Below are positions 1 to 10,400 of a stretch of 64,000 bases of DNA, one piece after another. Within the stretch, counting starts at the first letter, position 1. Each line of letters starts with the position of its first letter. The stretch spans positions 97,376 to 161,375 of the forward strand of contig NZ_JACMSF010000013.1 of the NCBI RefSeq assembly GCF_014257025.1, in the 5' to 3' direction. The position numbers and the translations under genes were made by a program. This DNA comes from Streptomyces cupreus (GTDB taxonomy: Bacteria > Actinomycetota > Actinomycetes > Streptomycetales > Streptomycetaceae). Under the pieces are notes generated by a model. That model did not search any database. It had not been told where the DNA came from and saw only the letters and a program-made list of their open reading frames with translations.

Positions 1-704
1 GTGTCGGTTACCTCGATCGCGAGGGTGGTCGTGGTCTGGGTGAAGTCGGTGGTGGAGCTGGAGCGCAGGAGCTTGCCGCCGTCGATGACGACGACGTGGT
101 CGCAGGTCCGCTCCAGCTCGCCCAGGAGGTGGGAGGTGACCAGCACCGAGATGCCGAAGTCCGTGTGGATACGGCGGATCAGGCCGAGCATCTCGTCGCG
201 GCCGACCGGGTCGAGGCCGTTGGTCGGCTCGTCGAGGAAGACCAGGTCGGGGTCGTGGACCAGGGCCTGGGCCAGCTTCACACGCTGCTTCATGCCGGTG
301 GAGTAGCCGCCGATGGGGCGGTAGCGCTCCTCGTACAGGCCGACATGGCGCAGTGTGTCCGCGGTGCGCTCGCGCGCGGCGGTCGGCGGCAGCCCTGACA
401 TGCGCGCCATGTGGACGACGAACTCGGTGGCCGAGACGTCCGGCGGCAGACAGTCGTGCTCGGGCATGTACCCGACGCGCTCACGGATGGCGGCGCCCTT
501 GGTGGCGACGTCGAGGCCGAGCACCTCGGCGCGGCCCTCGGTGGCGGGGGACAGACCCAGCAGGATCTTGATCAGTGTGGACTTGCCGGCTCCATTGGCT
601 CCGACGAGTCCGGTCACACCGGGCCCGACGTCCACGGAGAGCCGGTCAAGCGCGGTCACCCGGGGGAACCGCTTGCTCAGGCTTTCGGTCGCGATCACAG
701 TCAC
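1..704 (-). CDS. ABC transporter ATP-binding protein (3' end cut by window edge)
   Basis: This is the nucleotide-binding subunit of an ABC transporter, probably a drug or multi-substance exporter. I translated it by hand because its stop codon lies beyond the left edge. It starts at a GTG (704) and stays open for 234 codons. Walker A GANGAGKST is at residues 35-43, a YSTGMKQ-type signature (the variant common in exporter and CcmA/NatA-like ATPases) at about 134-140, and Walker B LVFLDEP at about 154-160, followed by D-loop NGLD and H-loop SHLL. The permease is presumably encoded further left. The divergent M24 peptidase gene shares the upstream region. The substrate cannot be told from the ATPase alone. 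Confidence 0.93.
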   Translation of the reverse strand, partial: MTVIATESLSKRFPRVTALDRLSVDVGPGVTGLVGANGAGKSTLIKILLGLSPATEGRAEVLGLDVATKGAAIRERVGYMPEHDCLPPDVSATEFVVHMARMSGLPPTAARERTADTLRHVGLYEERYRPIGGYSTGMKQRVKLAQALVHDPDLVFLDEPTNGLDPVGRDEMLGLIRRIHTDFGISVLVTSHLLGELERTCDHVVVIDGGKLLRSSSTTDFTQTTTTLAIEVTD

Positions 705-926
705 GTCAACGACGGTAGTGACGTGGAACACGCCGGTCGTCAGACCGTAGAGCCGTCTTGGGGTCCCTCTGGAGTCGTACGGGTCCTTAGGGGTCACCCT
801 GAGGTCGAACAACGGGAGCTGTGGTAGAGCCGTCGCCACCCCGCCTATTGACGGTGGGTCTAACAAGTGTCAGATTCTCCGATGTCACGTTACGAGCGCG
901 TACCGCAACCGGTAGGACGGGGTGCC

Positions 927-1769
927 ATGGCTACCGCACTGACCAGTGAACGCTCTGCGGAGCTGCGAGGTTTCCGAAGAGTGCAGCGTCTTGCCTACGA
1001 GTGCGCCGAGACGGTGGCGGCCCAGCTGCAACCCGGTGTGACCGAGCGTGAGACGGCTCGGATGCAGCGGGAGTGGCTGCGCGAGCGCGGCGTGCGGGAC
1101 TGGTTCCACCTCCCCTTCGCCTGGTTCGGGGACCGCACGGCGTTCGTCGGCTTCCGTATTCCGCTGCAGTTCTTCCCGACCGACCGCCGACTGGAGCCGG
1201 GGATGCCGTTCATCCTCGACATGGCCCCGGTGTACGAGGGTTTCACCGCCGACATCGGCTATTCGGGCTCGCTCGGTGTGAACCAGGTCCAGCACAAGCT
1301 GATGGACGACCTCCAGGCGCACCGCGAGCTGATCCTGCGCGAGGTGCGTGAGCGCCGGTCGCTGCGGGAGATCTACGAGGACGTGGACCGGCTGATGGTC
1401 CGCCAGGGCTATGCCAACCGGCATCGCGCGTATCCCTTCGGCGTGATCGCCCACAAGGTGGACCGGGTGCGCGAGCGGCGCTGGTCACCGCGGCTCTTCG
1501 GGTTCGGCACGCAGTCCCTCAAGGGCCTGGCCGCCGACGCGCTGCACGGCCACCGCGAGGGCTGGTCCCCGCTGTGGTCGCCGTACCGCTTCTCCGACCA
1601 TCCGCCGCGGCCGGGCCTGTGGGCGGTCGAACCCCACCTCGGATTCCGGGGCACGGGCGCGAAGTTCGAGGAGATCCTCGTCGTCACGGACTCCCGGGAC
1701 ACCGAGGAGAGCGCCTTCTGGCTGGACGACGATCTGCCGCATGTGCGGCGCTGGGCGGAGGAGAAGTGA
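927..1769 (+). CDS. M24-family metallopeptidase (aminopeptidase P / Xaa-Pro peptidase-like)
   Basis: A cytosolic pita-bread-fold metallopeptidase of about 280 residues. The expected metal ligands can be placed: two Asp in the stretch FILDMAPVYEGFTADIG, a His in GVIAHK, a Glu in AVEPHLG and a Glu in AKFEEILV, the D-D-H-E-E pattern of M24 enzymes. I chose the ATG at 927 because a GGACGGGG stretch lies just upstream and the protein then begins with a typical M24 helix. An in-frame GTG at 867 would add 20 residues. The stop overlaps the start of the next gene (GTGA at 1766), so the two are probably translationally coupled. The substrate is unknown; some M24 homologues are not peptidases. Confidence 0.88.
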   Translation: MATALTSERSAELRGFRRVQRLAYECAETVAAQLQPGVTERETARMQREWLRERGVRDWFHLPFAWFGDRTAFVGFRIPLQFFPTDRRLEPGMPFILDMAPVYEGFTADIGYSGSLGVNQVQHKLMDDLQAHRELILREVRERRSLREIYEDVDRLMVRQGYANRHRAYPFGVIAHKVDRVRERRWSPRLFGFGTQSLKGLAADALHGHREGWSPLWSPYRFSDHPPRPGLWAVEPHLGFRGTGAKFEEILVVTDSRDTEESAFWLDDDLPHVRRWAEEK

Positions 1770-3523
1770 CAGTGCTGACGGGCGCGCGTGAGCGCTGGGT
1801 GCGGACCGGCGGGGTCGAGCTGTGCGTGGCGGAGCTGGGGGATCCTTCTCAGCCGACTGTGCTTCTGGTGCACGGTTATCCGGACAGCAAGGAGGTCTGG
1901 TCTCAGGTCGCCGCGCGGCTGGCCGACCACTTCCACGTCGTGCTGTACGACGTCCGGGGCCATGGCCGCTCCACGGCCCCGCAGCCGCTGCGGGGCGGTT
2001 TCACGCTGGAGAAGCTGACGGACGACTTCCTGGCGGTCGCGGACGCGGTGAGCCCGGACCGTCCGGTGCATCTGGTGGGCCATGACTGGGGTTCGGTGCA
2101 GTCCTGGGAGTTCGTCACGGTGAAGCGCACGGAGGGCAGGATCGCTTCCTTCACCTCCATGTCCGGCCCGTCCCTGGACCACTTCGGCCACTGGATCCAG
2201 AAGCGGATGAAGCGCCCGACCCCGCGCCGGATGGGCCAACTCCTGGGCCAGGGCGCCAAGTCCTGGTACGTCTACCTGCTGCACACTCCGGCCCTGCCGG
2301 AGATGGCGTGGCGCGGACCGCTGGGCAAGACCTGGCCGCGGATCCTGCGCCGGATGGAGAGGGTACCGTCCGACAACTACCCGACGTCGTCGCTCCCTTC
2401 GGACGCGGCGCACGGGGCGTGGCTGTACCGGGACAACGTACGGTCGCGGCTGCGCCGCCCGCGCACGGACGCATACGCGCATGCGCCGGTGCAGCTGATC
2501 ACACCGCTGGCGGACGTGTTCCTGTCGGAGCAGCTCTACGACGAACTGGAGCTGTGGGCTCCGCAGTTGACGCGCAGGACGCTCCCGGCGAAGCACTGGG
2601 TCCCGCGCACCCGTCCCGACCAACTGGCGTCCTGGGTCGCCGCATTCGTGAGGTCGGTGGAGGGCGGCAGGCAGGAACCGAGGGCGACCGGCCGCTACGC
2701 CGACCGATTCGGGGGCCAGTTGGTCCTGATCACGGGCGCGGGCAGCGGCATCGGCCGGGCGACGGCGTACGCGTTCGCGGAGGCCGGTGCGCGCGTGGTG
2801 GCGGTGGACCGGGACGGGGAAGCGGCGGCCCGTACGGCGGAGATGTCCCGCTTGATCGGCGCTCCGGACGCATGGGCGGAGACGGTGGACGTCTCGGACG
2901 AACAGGCCATGGAGAAGCTGGCGGAGAAGGTCGCCACGGAGTACGGAGTGGTCGACGTCCTGGTGAACAACGCCGGGATAGGCCTGTCGGGCTCGTTCCT
3001 GGACACGACGTCGGACGACTGGCGCACGGTGCTGGACGTCAACTTGTGGGGAGTGATCCACGGTTGCCGTCTGTTCGGAAGGCAGATGGCGGACCGGGGG
3101 CAGGGCGGCCATATCGTCAACACTGCCTCGGCGGCGGCGTATCAGCCGTCGAGGGCCCTTCCCGCCTACAGCACGACCAAGGCGGCGGTCCTGATGCTGA
3201 GCGAATGTCTGCGTGCCGAACTGGCCGACGACCGCATCGGCGTGACGGCGATCTGCCCCGGCTTCGTGAACACCAACATCACATCGACGGCGCGTTTCAC
3301 TGGTGTTGACGCGGAGGAGGAGGCCCGCCGCCAGAAGAGGTCGGCCCGTCTGTACGGCATGCGCAACTACCCACCGGAGAAGGTCGCGGAGGCGATTCTG
3401 CGCGGAATCGTCAACAATGAGGCGGTTGTTCCGGTGACTCCGGAGGCACGTGGGGCGCATCTGCTGTCGCGGTTCGCGCCGGGGGTGCTGCGGAGGATCG
3501 CGCGGGTCAAGCCACCGGTGTGA
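1766..3523 (+). CDS. alpha/beta-hydrolase - short-chain dehydrogenase fusion (EphD-like)
   Basis: A two-domain enzyme of about 585 residues. Residues 1 to about 300 are an alpha/beta hydrolase: oxyanion motif HGYPD near 36-40 and nucleophile elbow GHDWGS at 105-110, with Asp rather than Ser as nucleophile, as in epoxide hydrolases. Residues from about 315 are a classical SDR: TGAGSGIG at 323-330 (cofactor loop), NNAG at 401-404 and the catalytic pair YxxxK at Y468/K472. The same fusion is known in mycobacteria as EphD. The natural substrate here is not evident; lipid epoxides are a reasonable guess. The start overlaps the preceding stop by 4 nt; a GTG at 1772 is an equally well spaced alternative for the GGAGGAG at 1757-1763. 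Confidence 0.9.
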   Translation: MTVLTGARERWVRTGGVELCVAELGDPSQPTVLLVHGYPDSKEVWSQVAARLADHFHVVLYDVRGHGRSTAPQPLRGGFTLEKLTDDFLAVADAVSPDRPVHLVGHDWGSVQSWEFVTVKRTEGRIASFTSMSGPSLDHFGHWIQKRMKRPTPRRMGQLLGQGAKSWYVYLLHTPALPEMAWRGPLGKTWPRILRRMERVPSDNYPTSSLPSDAAHGAWLYRDNVRSRLRRPRTDAYAHAPVQLITPLADVFLSEQLYDELELWAPQLTRRTLPAKHWVPRTRPDQLASWVAAFVRSVEGGRQEPRATGRYADRFGGQLVLITGAGSGIGRATAYAFAEAGARVVAVDRDGEAAARTAEMSRLIGAPDAWAETVDVSDEQAMEKLAEKVATEYGVVDVLVNNAGIGLSGSFLDTTSDDWRTVLDVNLWGVIHGCRLFGRQMADRGQGGHIVNTASAAAYQPSRALPAYSTTKAAVLMLSECLRAELADDRIGVTAICPGFVNTNITSTARFTGVDAEEEARRQKRSARLYGMRNYPPEKVAEAILRGIVNNEAVVPVTPEARGAHLLSRFAPGVLRRIARVKPPV

Positions 3524-3589
3524 CAGGGCAGTTGGCCAACTGGTCAAACGTCAACGGATCTTGACGAAACCCCTTGGTACGAAGGCTCG

Positions 3590-3643
3590 TTGTCCACAGA
3601 ATCGCCAATTCCCCTGTGGATAACCTCACTTGGCTGTGGATCA
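3590..3643. other. DnaA-box cluster upstream of kptA
   Basis: Three 9-mers of DnaA-box form lie within 54 bp: TTGTCCACA at 3590-3598 (+), TTATCCACA read on the minus strand at 3615-3623, and TGATCCACA read on the minus strand at 3635-3643. The first is the box preferred in high-GC actinomycetes and the second is the universal consensus. The stretch is also noticeably richer in A+T than its surroundings. It lies in the 190-bp gap before kptA. Confidence 0.75.
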
Positions 3644-3714
3644 AACATCGTCGACAAAATCATTCGCGTGATCCAGGTCTCTCCCGCCACTCTGAGGAGA
3701 TGGAAGAAAGACCC

Positions 3715-4275
3715 ATGGACGACCGTCGCACGGTGAGGGTGTCGAAGTACCTCTCCAAACACCTCCGCCATCAGCCCGAGCGCATCGGCCTCACCCTCGA
3801 CGAGGGCGGCTGGGTGGAGATCGACACCCTCATCGCCGCGGCGGCGGCACACGGCTTCCGGTTCACCCGGGAAGAGCTGGACCACGTGGTCGCCAAGAAC
3901 GACAAACGCCGCTTCGCCATCGACGGCACCCGTATCCGGGCCAGCCAGGGCCACAGCATCGAGGTCGAGCTGGGCCTGCCCCCGGCGACCCCACCGCCGT
4001 ACCTCTACCACGGCACGGTGGCCCGTCGGCTGGACGCGATCCGCGCGGAGGGCCTGCGCCCCATGAACCGCCACGACGTCCATCTCTCGGCCGACCGCGA
4101 GACGGCGACCCGCGTAGGCGCCCGCCGTGGCCGCCCGGTCGTCCTCTCCGTCGACTCGGGCGCCATGCACCGCGACGGCCACGTCTTCCACGTCAGCGCC
4201 AACGGGGTCTGGCTGACCCGGTCGGTCCCACCCCCATACCTGCGTTTTCCGGAGTCGCACCGCGGCACACGGTGA
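3715..4275 (+). CDS. kptA: RNA 2'-phosphotransferase (Tpt1/KptA family)
   Basis: Transfers an internal RNA 2'-phosphate to NAD+, releasing nicotinamide and ADP-ribose 1''-2'' cyclic phosphate. The protein is about 186 residues, normal for the family. Visible motifs are SKYLSKHLRH near the N terminus, the RASQGHS segment, the HGT NAD-binding triplet and the HVHLS-like segment HDVHLS. I chose ATG 3715 (purine-rich GGAAGAAAG upstream) over ATG 3700, whose ribosome site would be too close. In bacteria lacking tRNA splicing the physiological substrate is unclear; 2'-phosphate or ADP-ribose capping of damaged or foreign RNA are possibilities. The upstream gap carries the DnaA-box cluster. Confidence 0.92.
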   Translation: MDDRRTVRVSKYLSKHLRHQPERIGLTLDEGGWVEIDTLIAAAAAHGFRFTREELDHVVAKNDKRRFAIDGTRIRASQGHSIEVELGLPPATPPPYLYHGTVARRLDAIRAEGLRPMNRHDVHLSADRETATRVGARRGRPVVLSVDSGAMHRDGHVFHVSANGVWLTRSVPPPYLRFPESHRGTR

Positions 4276-4277
4276 CC

Positions 4278-4291
4278 GTTTCACGTGAAAC
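4278..4291. other. parS site (ParB-binding), perfect
   Basis: Perfect copy of the Streptomyces parS 14-mer GTTTCACGTGAAAC, just after the kptA stop and 25 bp before the next gene. Confidence 0.95.
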
Positions 4292-4316
4292 CCTTTCGGC
4301 CGCATACGCTCGAATC

Positions 4317-5219
4317 ATGAGTCTGCGTTTGAGCACCGTGATCCTCCCGTACCGCCGCTGGCACGAGGGGAGCCGTGAGGCCTGGCAGCGGGCGGAACAG
4401 CTCGGCTTCCACACCGCCTACACCTACGACCACCTGTCCTGGCGCAGCTTCCGCGATGGCCCGTGGTTCGGTGCCCTACCGACCCTGACCGCCGCCGCGG
4501 CCGCTACCGACCAGCTCCGCCTCGGCACCCTGGTCACCTCCCCGAACTTCCGGCACCCGGTGACCCTCGCCAAGGAACTGATCTCGCTCGACGACATCTC
4601 CGGCGGCCGTATCACCCTCGGTATCGGCGCCGGCGGCACCGGCTTCGACGCCACCGCCCTCGGCCAGGAGCCCTGGACGCCGCGCGAGCGGGCCCAGCGG
4701 CTCGCCGAGTTCGTGCCGCTCCTGGACCGCCTCCTCACCGAGGACGCCGTCTCCTACGAGGGCGACTTCTACTCCGCGCACGAGGCCCGCAACATCCCCG
4801 GCTGCGTCCAGCGCCCCCGCCTGCCCTTCGCCATCGCCGCGACCGGCCCGCGCGGACTGCGGCTGGCCGCCCGCCACGGCCAGGCCTGGGTGACCACCGG
4901 CGACCCGAAGCTGTACGAGAACGGCACCCCCGAACAATCGGTTCAAGCCATTCGCGGACAGATCGACAAGCTCGCCGACGCCTGCGCCGCGATCGGCCGG
5001 GACGCGGCCGCCATGGACAAGATCCTGCTCACCGGCTTCACCCCCGACCGCGCCCGTCCGCTCCAGTCCCTCGACGCGTTCGTGGACTTCGCGGGCCGCC
5101 ACCGCGAGCTGGGCTTCACCGAGATCGTGATCCACTGGCCGATCCCCGACTCGGACTTCGCCGCGGACGAGAAGGTCTTCGAGCAGATCGCGATGGAGGC
5201 GACGGCCCAGCTCGACTGA
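4317..5219 (+). CDS. LLM-class (F420-dependent-type) flavin oxidoreductase
   Basis: A bacterial-luciferase-like TIM-barrel oxidoreductase of about 300 residues. Such actinobacterial proteins usually use coenzyme F420 or FMN. Supporting sequence: N-terminal [12 protein letters not shown], the [21 protein letters not shown] segment (split around residues 60-80) typical of LLM proteins, [11 protein letters not shown], and [16 protein letters not shown] in the C-terminal half. I start at ATG 4317; an upstream ATG (4272) would put the parS site inside the coding region and add residues not typical for the family. The substrate cannot be predicted. It is probably co-directional with kptA and the HAD gene, without overlap. 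Confidence 0.87.
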   Translation: MSLRLSTVILPYRRWHEGSREAWQRAEQLGFHTAYTYDHLSWRSFRDGPWFGALPTLTAAAAATDQLRLGTLVTSPNFRHPVTLAKELISLDDISGGRITLGIGAGGTGFDATALGQEPWTPRERAQRLAEFVPLLDRLLTEDAVSYEGDFYSAHEARNIPGCVQRPRLPFAIAATGPRGLRLAARHGQAWVTTGDPKLYENGTPEQSVQAIRGQIDKLADACAAIGRDAAAMDKILLTGFTPDRARPLQSLDAFVDFAGRHRELGFTEIVIHWPIPDSDFAADEKVFEQIAMEATAQLD

Positions 5220-5263
5220 GCCAGGGCGCGGGTGAGCGTCGTTCCCACTCAGATGCGCACACT

Positions 5264-5281
5264 CCCGCACGGGCGTGCGGG
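5264..5281 (+). terminator. short GC hairpin between LLM and HAD genes
   Basis: CCCGCAC (5264-5270), 4-nt loop, GTGCGGG (5275-5281). There is no T-run, so it could be a weak terminator for the LLM gene or a structure at the 5' end of the HAD transcript, whose start codon follows at 5285. Confidence 0.35.
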
Positions 5282-5284
5282 CAT

Positions 5285-6172
5285 ATGCGGGACAATGGCC
5301 CGGTGACCTCAGCGACTCGACAGCACGAGCCCCCGGCCGCCGCCCTACCGCCCCGGCTGATCGCCACCGATCTCGACGGCACTCTGCTGCGGGACGACAA
5401 GTCGGTCTCCCCGCGTACGGTCGCGGCCCTCGCCGCCGCCGAGGAGGCGGGCGTCGAGGTCTTCTTCGTCACCGGCCGGCCCGCCCGCTGGATGGACGTC
5501 GTCAGCGACCATGTCCACGGTCACGGCCTGGCGATCTGCGGCAACGGCGCCGCGGTGGTCGATCTGCACGGCGGCCCGGGCGCCCATCGGTTCGTGAAGG
5601 TGCGCGAGCTGGCCCGGGAGAACGCCCTGGACGCCGTACGCCATCTGCGGGACGCGGCGCCCGGCACGGTCTACGCGGTCGAGCAGACGTACGGCTTCCA
5701 CCAGGAGCCGGATTATCCGAAGCTGCACATGGAGATCCCCGACAGCCTGGCGCCCGCCGAGCGGCTGCTCGCTGAGGACGCCCCGAGCGCCGACGAGCCG
5801 GTGCTCAAGATCCTCGCCTACCACCCCGACCTCGACCCGGACGCCTTCCTCACCCTGGCCCGCCTGGCCATCGGCGACCGCGCCGATGTCACCCGCTCCA
5901 GCCCCAGCGCCCTGCTGGAGATCAGCGGCCCCGGCGTCTCCAAGGCCAGCACCCTCGCGCTGTGCTGCGCCGAGCGCGGGATCTCACACGAGGAGGTCGT
6001 CGCCTTCGGTGACATGCCGAACGACGTCGAGATGCTCACCTGGGCCGGACGGTCCTACGCCATGGGCAACGCCCACCCGGACGTGGTCGCCGCGGCCTCC
6101 GGGCGGACGGTCGCCAACAACGACGACGGTGTGGCGGTCGTGATCGAGCGGCTGCTGGCCGAGCGCGGGTGA
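5285..6172 (+). CDS. HAD-superfamily hydrolase (Cof/type IIB phosphatase)
   Basis: A cytosolic sugar- or nucleotide-phosphate phosphatase of the Cof-like IIB subgroup, about 295 residues. Motif I is [10 protein letters not shown] (Asp nucleophile and general acid), motif II lies in FFVTGRP, the Lys motif is GVSKASTL, and motif III/IV is [11 protein letters not shown], followed by the typical AMGNAHPDV ending. The large insert between motifs II and III is the IIB cap. ATG 5285 begins almost at the base of a small hairpin and may be nearly leaderless; a GTG at 5303 is an alternative that loses six residues. Substrate unknown. Confidence 0.9.
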   Translation: MRDNGPVTSATRQHEPPAAALPPRLIATDLDGTLLRDDKSVSPRTVAALAAAEEAGVEVFFVTGRPARWMDVVSDHVHGHGLAICGNGAAVVDLHGGPGAHRFVKVRELARENALDAVRHLRDAAPGTVYAVEQTYGFHQEPDYPKLHMEIPDSLAPAERLLAEDAPSADEPVLKILAYHPDLDPDAFLTLARLAIGDRADVTRSSPSALLEISGPGVSKASTLALCCAERGISHEEVVAFGDMPNDVEMLTWAGRSYAMGNAHPDVVAAASGRTVANNDDGVAVVIERLLAERG

Positions 6173-7219
6173 CTACCCGAGGCTCACGTCCCGCGCCGCG
6201 AGCCAGGCCACGGGGTCGACCGCCGATCCCGACTCCGGGGTGACCCGCGCCTCGAAGTGCAGATGCGGTCCGGTGGAGTTGCCGCTGGTACCGGACTGCC
6301 CGATCCACTGCCCGACGCCCACCCGCTCACCCTGTTCCACGGCCACGGCCGCGAGATGGGCGTACTGCGTGTAGTAGCCCCCGGCATGCTCCAGCACGAC
6401 CTCGACGCCGAACGGGCCCCCGCAGGACACCCGCACCACCCGTCCCACGCCGACCGCCCGCACCGGAGTGCCGATCGGCACCGCGAAGTCCTGCCCGGTG
6501 TGCCGCCGCGCCCAGCGCTCCCCGCCGCTGCCGTAGGACGCGGACAGCTCGTACGTCTCCACGGGCGCGACCCAGCGGTTGGTGAAGTGGGTCTCCGGCT
6601 GGTCCAGGCGTACCGCGCCCCGGCACGAACCGGCCGCCACCGAGGCGTCCGCCTGGCCCTGCAACTGCCAGCGGGCGTCTTCGAGCTTGCGCTCGATGTC
6701 CTTCTTCATCGCGGCGAGCTCGGTGTTCCGTTTTTCCAGCGCCCGCCATGCCGCGGCGGCCTTCTCCTCGTCGGCGGCCAGCCGCGTCTCGGCCCTGCGG
6801 CTCTTCTCGATGGCGTTGTTGACCGCCAGGTTGGTCCGGGAGAAGACGTGCTGACCTCGCATCAGCTCATCGGGGCTGTCGGCGAGGATGATCTGCGCGG
6901 TGACCGGCATCCCGCCGCCGTCGCGGTACTGGGCGCGCGCGATACGGCCGAGATCCTCGTGCAGGGCGGAGATCTCGCGGCGCTGGCGGTCGAGGAGCAC
7001 CTCGAACCGCTGGGCCCGCGCCCGCTGCGCCTCCGCCTCGCGCCGCCCGGCCTCGTACTGCTGGGTCGCCACGGCCGCGTCCTCGTACAGCCGCGCCACC
7101 TCGGTGCTGAGTGTGGAGTCGCTGTCCGTGTCGGCGGCGTCGGTGGGCCGGGCCGCGAGCACGGCCAACGCGCACAGCAGCGCCGGAACGATCAGCGGAT
7201 GACGGCGATGTGAGCGCAT
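6173..7219 (-). CDS. secreted M23-family peptidase with coiled-coil region
   Basis: A predicted exported murein hydrolase or murein-hydrolase activator, about 348 residues. The N terminus is a Sec signal peptide (RSHRRHP, a hydrophobic stretch to about residue 25, then the AxA-like end RPTDAADT). Residues about 40-190 are rich in A, E, R and Q with heptad-like spacing, as in EnvC/RipC-type regulators. The C-terminal LytM domain carries HTGQDF, the YAHL segment and HLHFEARV, so the zinc ligands H-D-H appear intact. It is transcribed toward the HAD gene. Target probably peptidoglycan cross-bridges, perhaps during division; this is inference from the family. Confidence 0.9.
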   Translation of the reverse strand: MRSHRRHPLIVPALLCALAVLAARPTDAADTDSDSTLSTEVARLYEDAAVATQQYEAGRREAEAQRARAQRFEVLLDRQRREISALHEDLGRIARAQYRDGGGMPVTAQIILADSPDELMRGQHVFSRTNLAVNNAIEKSRRAETRLAADEEKAAAAWRALEKRNTELAAMKKDIERKLEDARWQLQGQADASVAAGSCRGAVRLDQPETHFTNRWVAPVETYELSASYGSGGERWARRHTGQDFAVPIGTPVRAVGVGRVVRVSCGGPFGVEVVLEHAGGYYTQYAHLAAVAVEQGERVGVGQWIGQSGTSGNSTGPHLHFEARVTPESGSAVDPVAWLAARDVSLG

Positions 7220-7452
7220 GTCAGCGATCGTGGCCCGCGCGGGGGTGCGCGGTCCTGTTCAAGTCGTACGGCTGGGGGAACGGTTGGCCCGGACGGACCA
7301 GCCGGGCGCTCGGTCGGACGTTCACAGAAGCGCTCAGCGAGGCGCCTGCCACACCACCGTCGTACCGCCGCCGTGCTCCCCGGAGGGAGACCGGAGGACG
7401 GTGACATGACCCGAGCCCAAGGAAGTCGTTTTGGTCCGGAAAGTCGAACCGG

Positions 7453-10400
7453 CTACCCCACCGACACCAACAGGTCCGCCTCCTCCTCCCGTTCCACCAT
7501 CGCCCGCAACGGCCCCTCGACCGCCGCGAGCTCCGCGTAGGAACCGCGCTGCGTCACCCGTCCCCGATCGAGGACGACGACCTCGTCCACGGCTTCGAGC
7601 CCGGCCAGCCGATGGGTGATGAGCAGGGTCGTACGGCCCTCGGTGGCCGCCAGCAGATCGGCGGTGAGCGCATCGGCGGTGGGCAGGTCGAGATGCTCGG
7701 CGGGCTCGTCGAGCACCAGCACGGGGAAGTCGGCGAGCAGCGCACGCGCCAGCGCCAGCCGCTGCCGCTGCCCGCCGGAGAGCCGCGCCCCGTGCTCGCC
7801 GACCAGCGTGTCGAGCCCGTCGGGCAGTCCGTCGGCCCACTCCAGCAGCCGGGCCCGCCTCAGGGCGTCGTGCAGTTCGTCCTCGTCGGCGTCCTTCTTG
7901 GCGAGGAGCAGGTTCTCGCGCACCGAGCTGTCGAAGAGGTGCGCGTCCTGCGCGCACAGCCCCACGAGCCGCCGTACGTCGTCGCCGTCGAGGGCGTGGG
8001 CGTCGACGCCGCCGAGCGTGTACCCGCCCGCCCTCGCGTCCAGGAAGCGCAGCAGCACCTGGGCCAGGGTCGTCTTGCCGGAGCCGGACGCCCCGACCAC
8101 GGCGATCCTGCGGCCCTTCCCCAGAGTCAGGTCGAGCCCGGCGAGCGCGTCCCGGTCCTGCCCGGCGTGGCGGGCGGTGAGGTCCCTGAGGACGACCGGG
8201 AAGGGCGAGACGGGCGCCTGCCGGGGCCGCTCCGGCTCCCGTACGGGCTCGGGCGCGTCCAGCACCTCGTAGACCCGCTCGGCGCTCCTGCGCACCCGCT
8301 GCCGGTACTGCACGGCGAGCGGCAGCCCGAGGACCGCCTCGAACGCGGCCAGCGGGGTGAGCACCACCACGGCCATGGCGACCCCGCTCAGCCGTCCGTC
8401 GGCGACACCCTGGGCGCCCACGAGGGCGGTGGCGGCGACCGTCAGGCCGGAGAGCAGCGCGGTGAGTCCGTCGCCGATCGCGGTGGCGGTGGCGGCGCGC
8501 GAGGCGATCCGGGTGAGCGTCCCGTCGGCCCGCCGTGCCTCGGCAGTACGGGCGGGCAGGGCGCCGGCGACGGTCAGCTCGGCGGTTCCGGTGAGCAGAT
8601 CGGTCACCCGGGTCGCCAGCAGTCCTCGGGCGGGGGCCAGTCGGCGCTCGGCGCGGCGGGACACGGCGCCGGTGAGGAGCGGGACGCCGGCGCCGGCCGC
8701 CAGCAGTCCCACGGCGAGCACCGCGCCGGCCTCCGGCAGCAGCCAGGCCGTGAACCCGACGGACACCGCCGAGACGACGGTCGCGGCACCGGCGGGCAGC
8801 AGCCAGCGCAGCCAGTAGTCCTGGAGCGCGTCCACATCGGCGACGAGCCGCGACAGCAGGTCGCCGCGCCGGGCCGTGCGCAGTCCGGCGGGCGCCAGCC
8901 GCTCCAGGCGCCGGTACACGGCGACGCGGGTGTCGGCGAGCATCCGCAGGACGGCGTCGTGCGACACCAGCCGCTCGGCATACCGGAAGACGGCCCGCCC
9001 GATGCCGAAGGTGCGCGTCGCCGTCACGGCCACCATCAGATAGAGCACGGGTGGCTGTTGCGAGGCCCGGGAGATCAGCCAGCCGGAGGTGGCCATCAGC
9101 CCGACGGCACTGCCGAGGGCGAGGCTGGCAAGCAGCAGGGCGAGGGCGAGTCGGCCCCGGCGGGCGCCGGACATCGCGCGGACGCGGGCAAGGACGCCGC
9201 CCGTGGTCTTCGCGGGCTGTTCCTCGGCGGCGGCAGGGGCTTCGCCCACCACTTCCTCGATGAGGCGGGCCGCGGGGGCCTTGGAGACGGCGGCGGTCGC
9301 CGGGGCGGGCACGGTGGCCTCCGCCAGCCGCACCACGCGGTCGGCGATCCCGAGCAGCGCGGGCCGGTGCACGACCAGCAGGACCGTCCGGCCCACGGCG
9401 AGCCGTCGCACCGCCGCCACGACCTCCGCCTCGGTCCAGCCGTCCAGCGCGGCCGTCGGCTCGTCCAGCAGCAGCACCGGCCGGTCCGCGAGGAACGCCC
9501 GGGCCAGCGCCAGCCGCTGCCGCTGCCCGGCGGACAGCCCGGCGCCGTCCTCACCGAGCACGGTGTCGGCGCCCTGGGGCAGCGCGGCCACGAACTCCAG
9601 CGCCCCGGCGTCCTCCAACGCCCGCGCCACGGCGGTGTCGTCGGCGTCGGGGCGGGCCAGGCGGACGTTGTCGGCGATGGTCCCCGCGAACAGGTGCGGC
9701 CGCTGCGGCACCCACGCGATCCTCGACCGCCACCGCTCCAGGTCCAGTCCGGCAAGGTCGGCGCCGCCGATCCGGACCCGCCCCTCGGCGGGCCGCACGA
9801 ATCCCAGCAGCACGTTCAGCAGCGTCGACTTGCCCGCACCGCTCGGCCCGACCAGCGCCACGGTCTCCCCGGGCTCGACGACGAAGGACACGTCCGACAC
9901 GGCGTCCCCGGACCGGCCGGGGTAGCGGACGGTCACGCCCTCGAAGGCCAGGGCACCCGAGGGCACCTCCGCGCTCCCGGACGCCGGCACCGGCGTCTCC
10001 AGCACGGCGAAGATCTCCTCGGCCGCCGCAAGGCCCTCGGCCGCCGCGTGGTACTGCGCGCCCACCTGGCGCAGCGGCAGATACGCCTCGGGCGCGAGCA
10101 CCAGGATGACCAGACCGATGTACAGGTCCATCTCGCCGTGGACGAGCCGCATGCCGATCGTCACGGCGACCAGTGCCACGGAGATCGTGGCGAGCAGCTC
10201 CAGCGCGAAGGAGGACAGGAAGGCGATGCGCAGGGTCCGCATGGTCGCCTGCCGGTACTCGCCGGTGATCCGCCGGATCGACTCGGCCTGCGCCTTGGCC
10301 CGGCCGAACACCTTCAGCGTCGGCAGCCCCGCGACAACGTCCAGGAAGTGCCCGGACAGTCGCGACAGCAGCCGCCACTGACGGTCCATCCGGGACTGGG

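Noticed and set aside
1409..3547. A 712-codon minus-strand open frame opposite the hydrolase/SDR fusion
   Set aside because: Shadow frame: Arg/Pro/Ala-rich, no motif, no ribosome site; the plus-strand gene has complete motifs.
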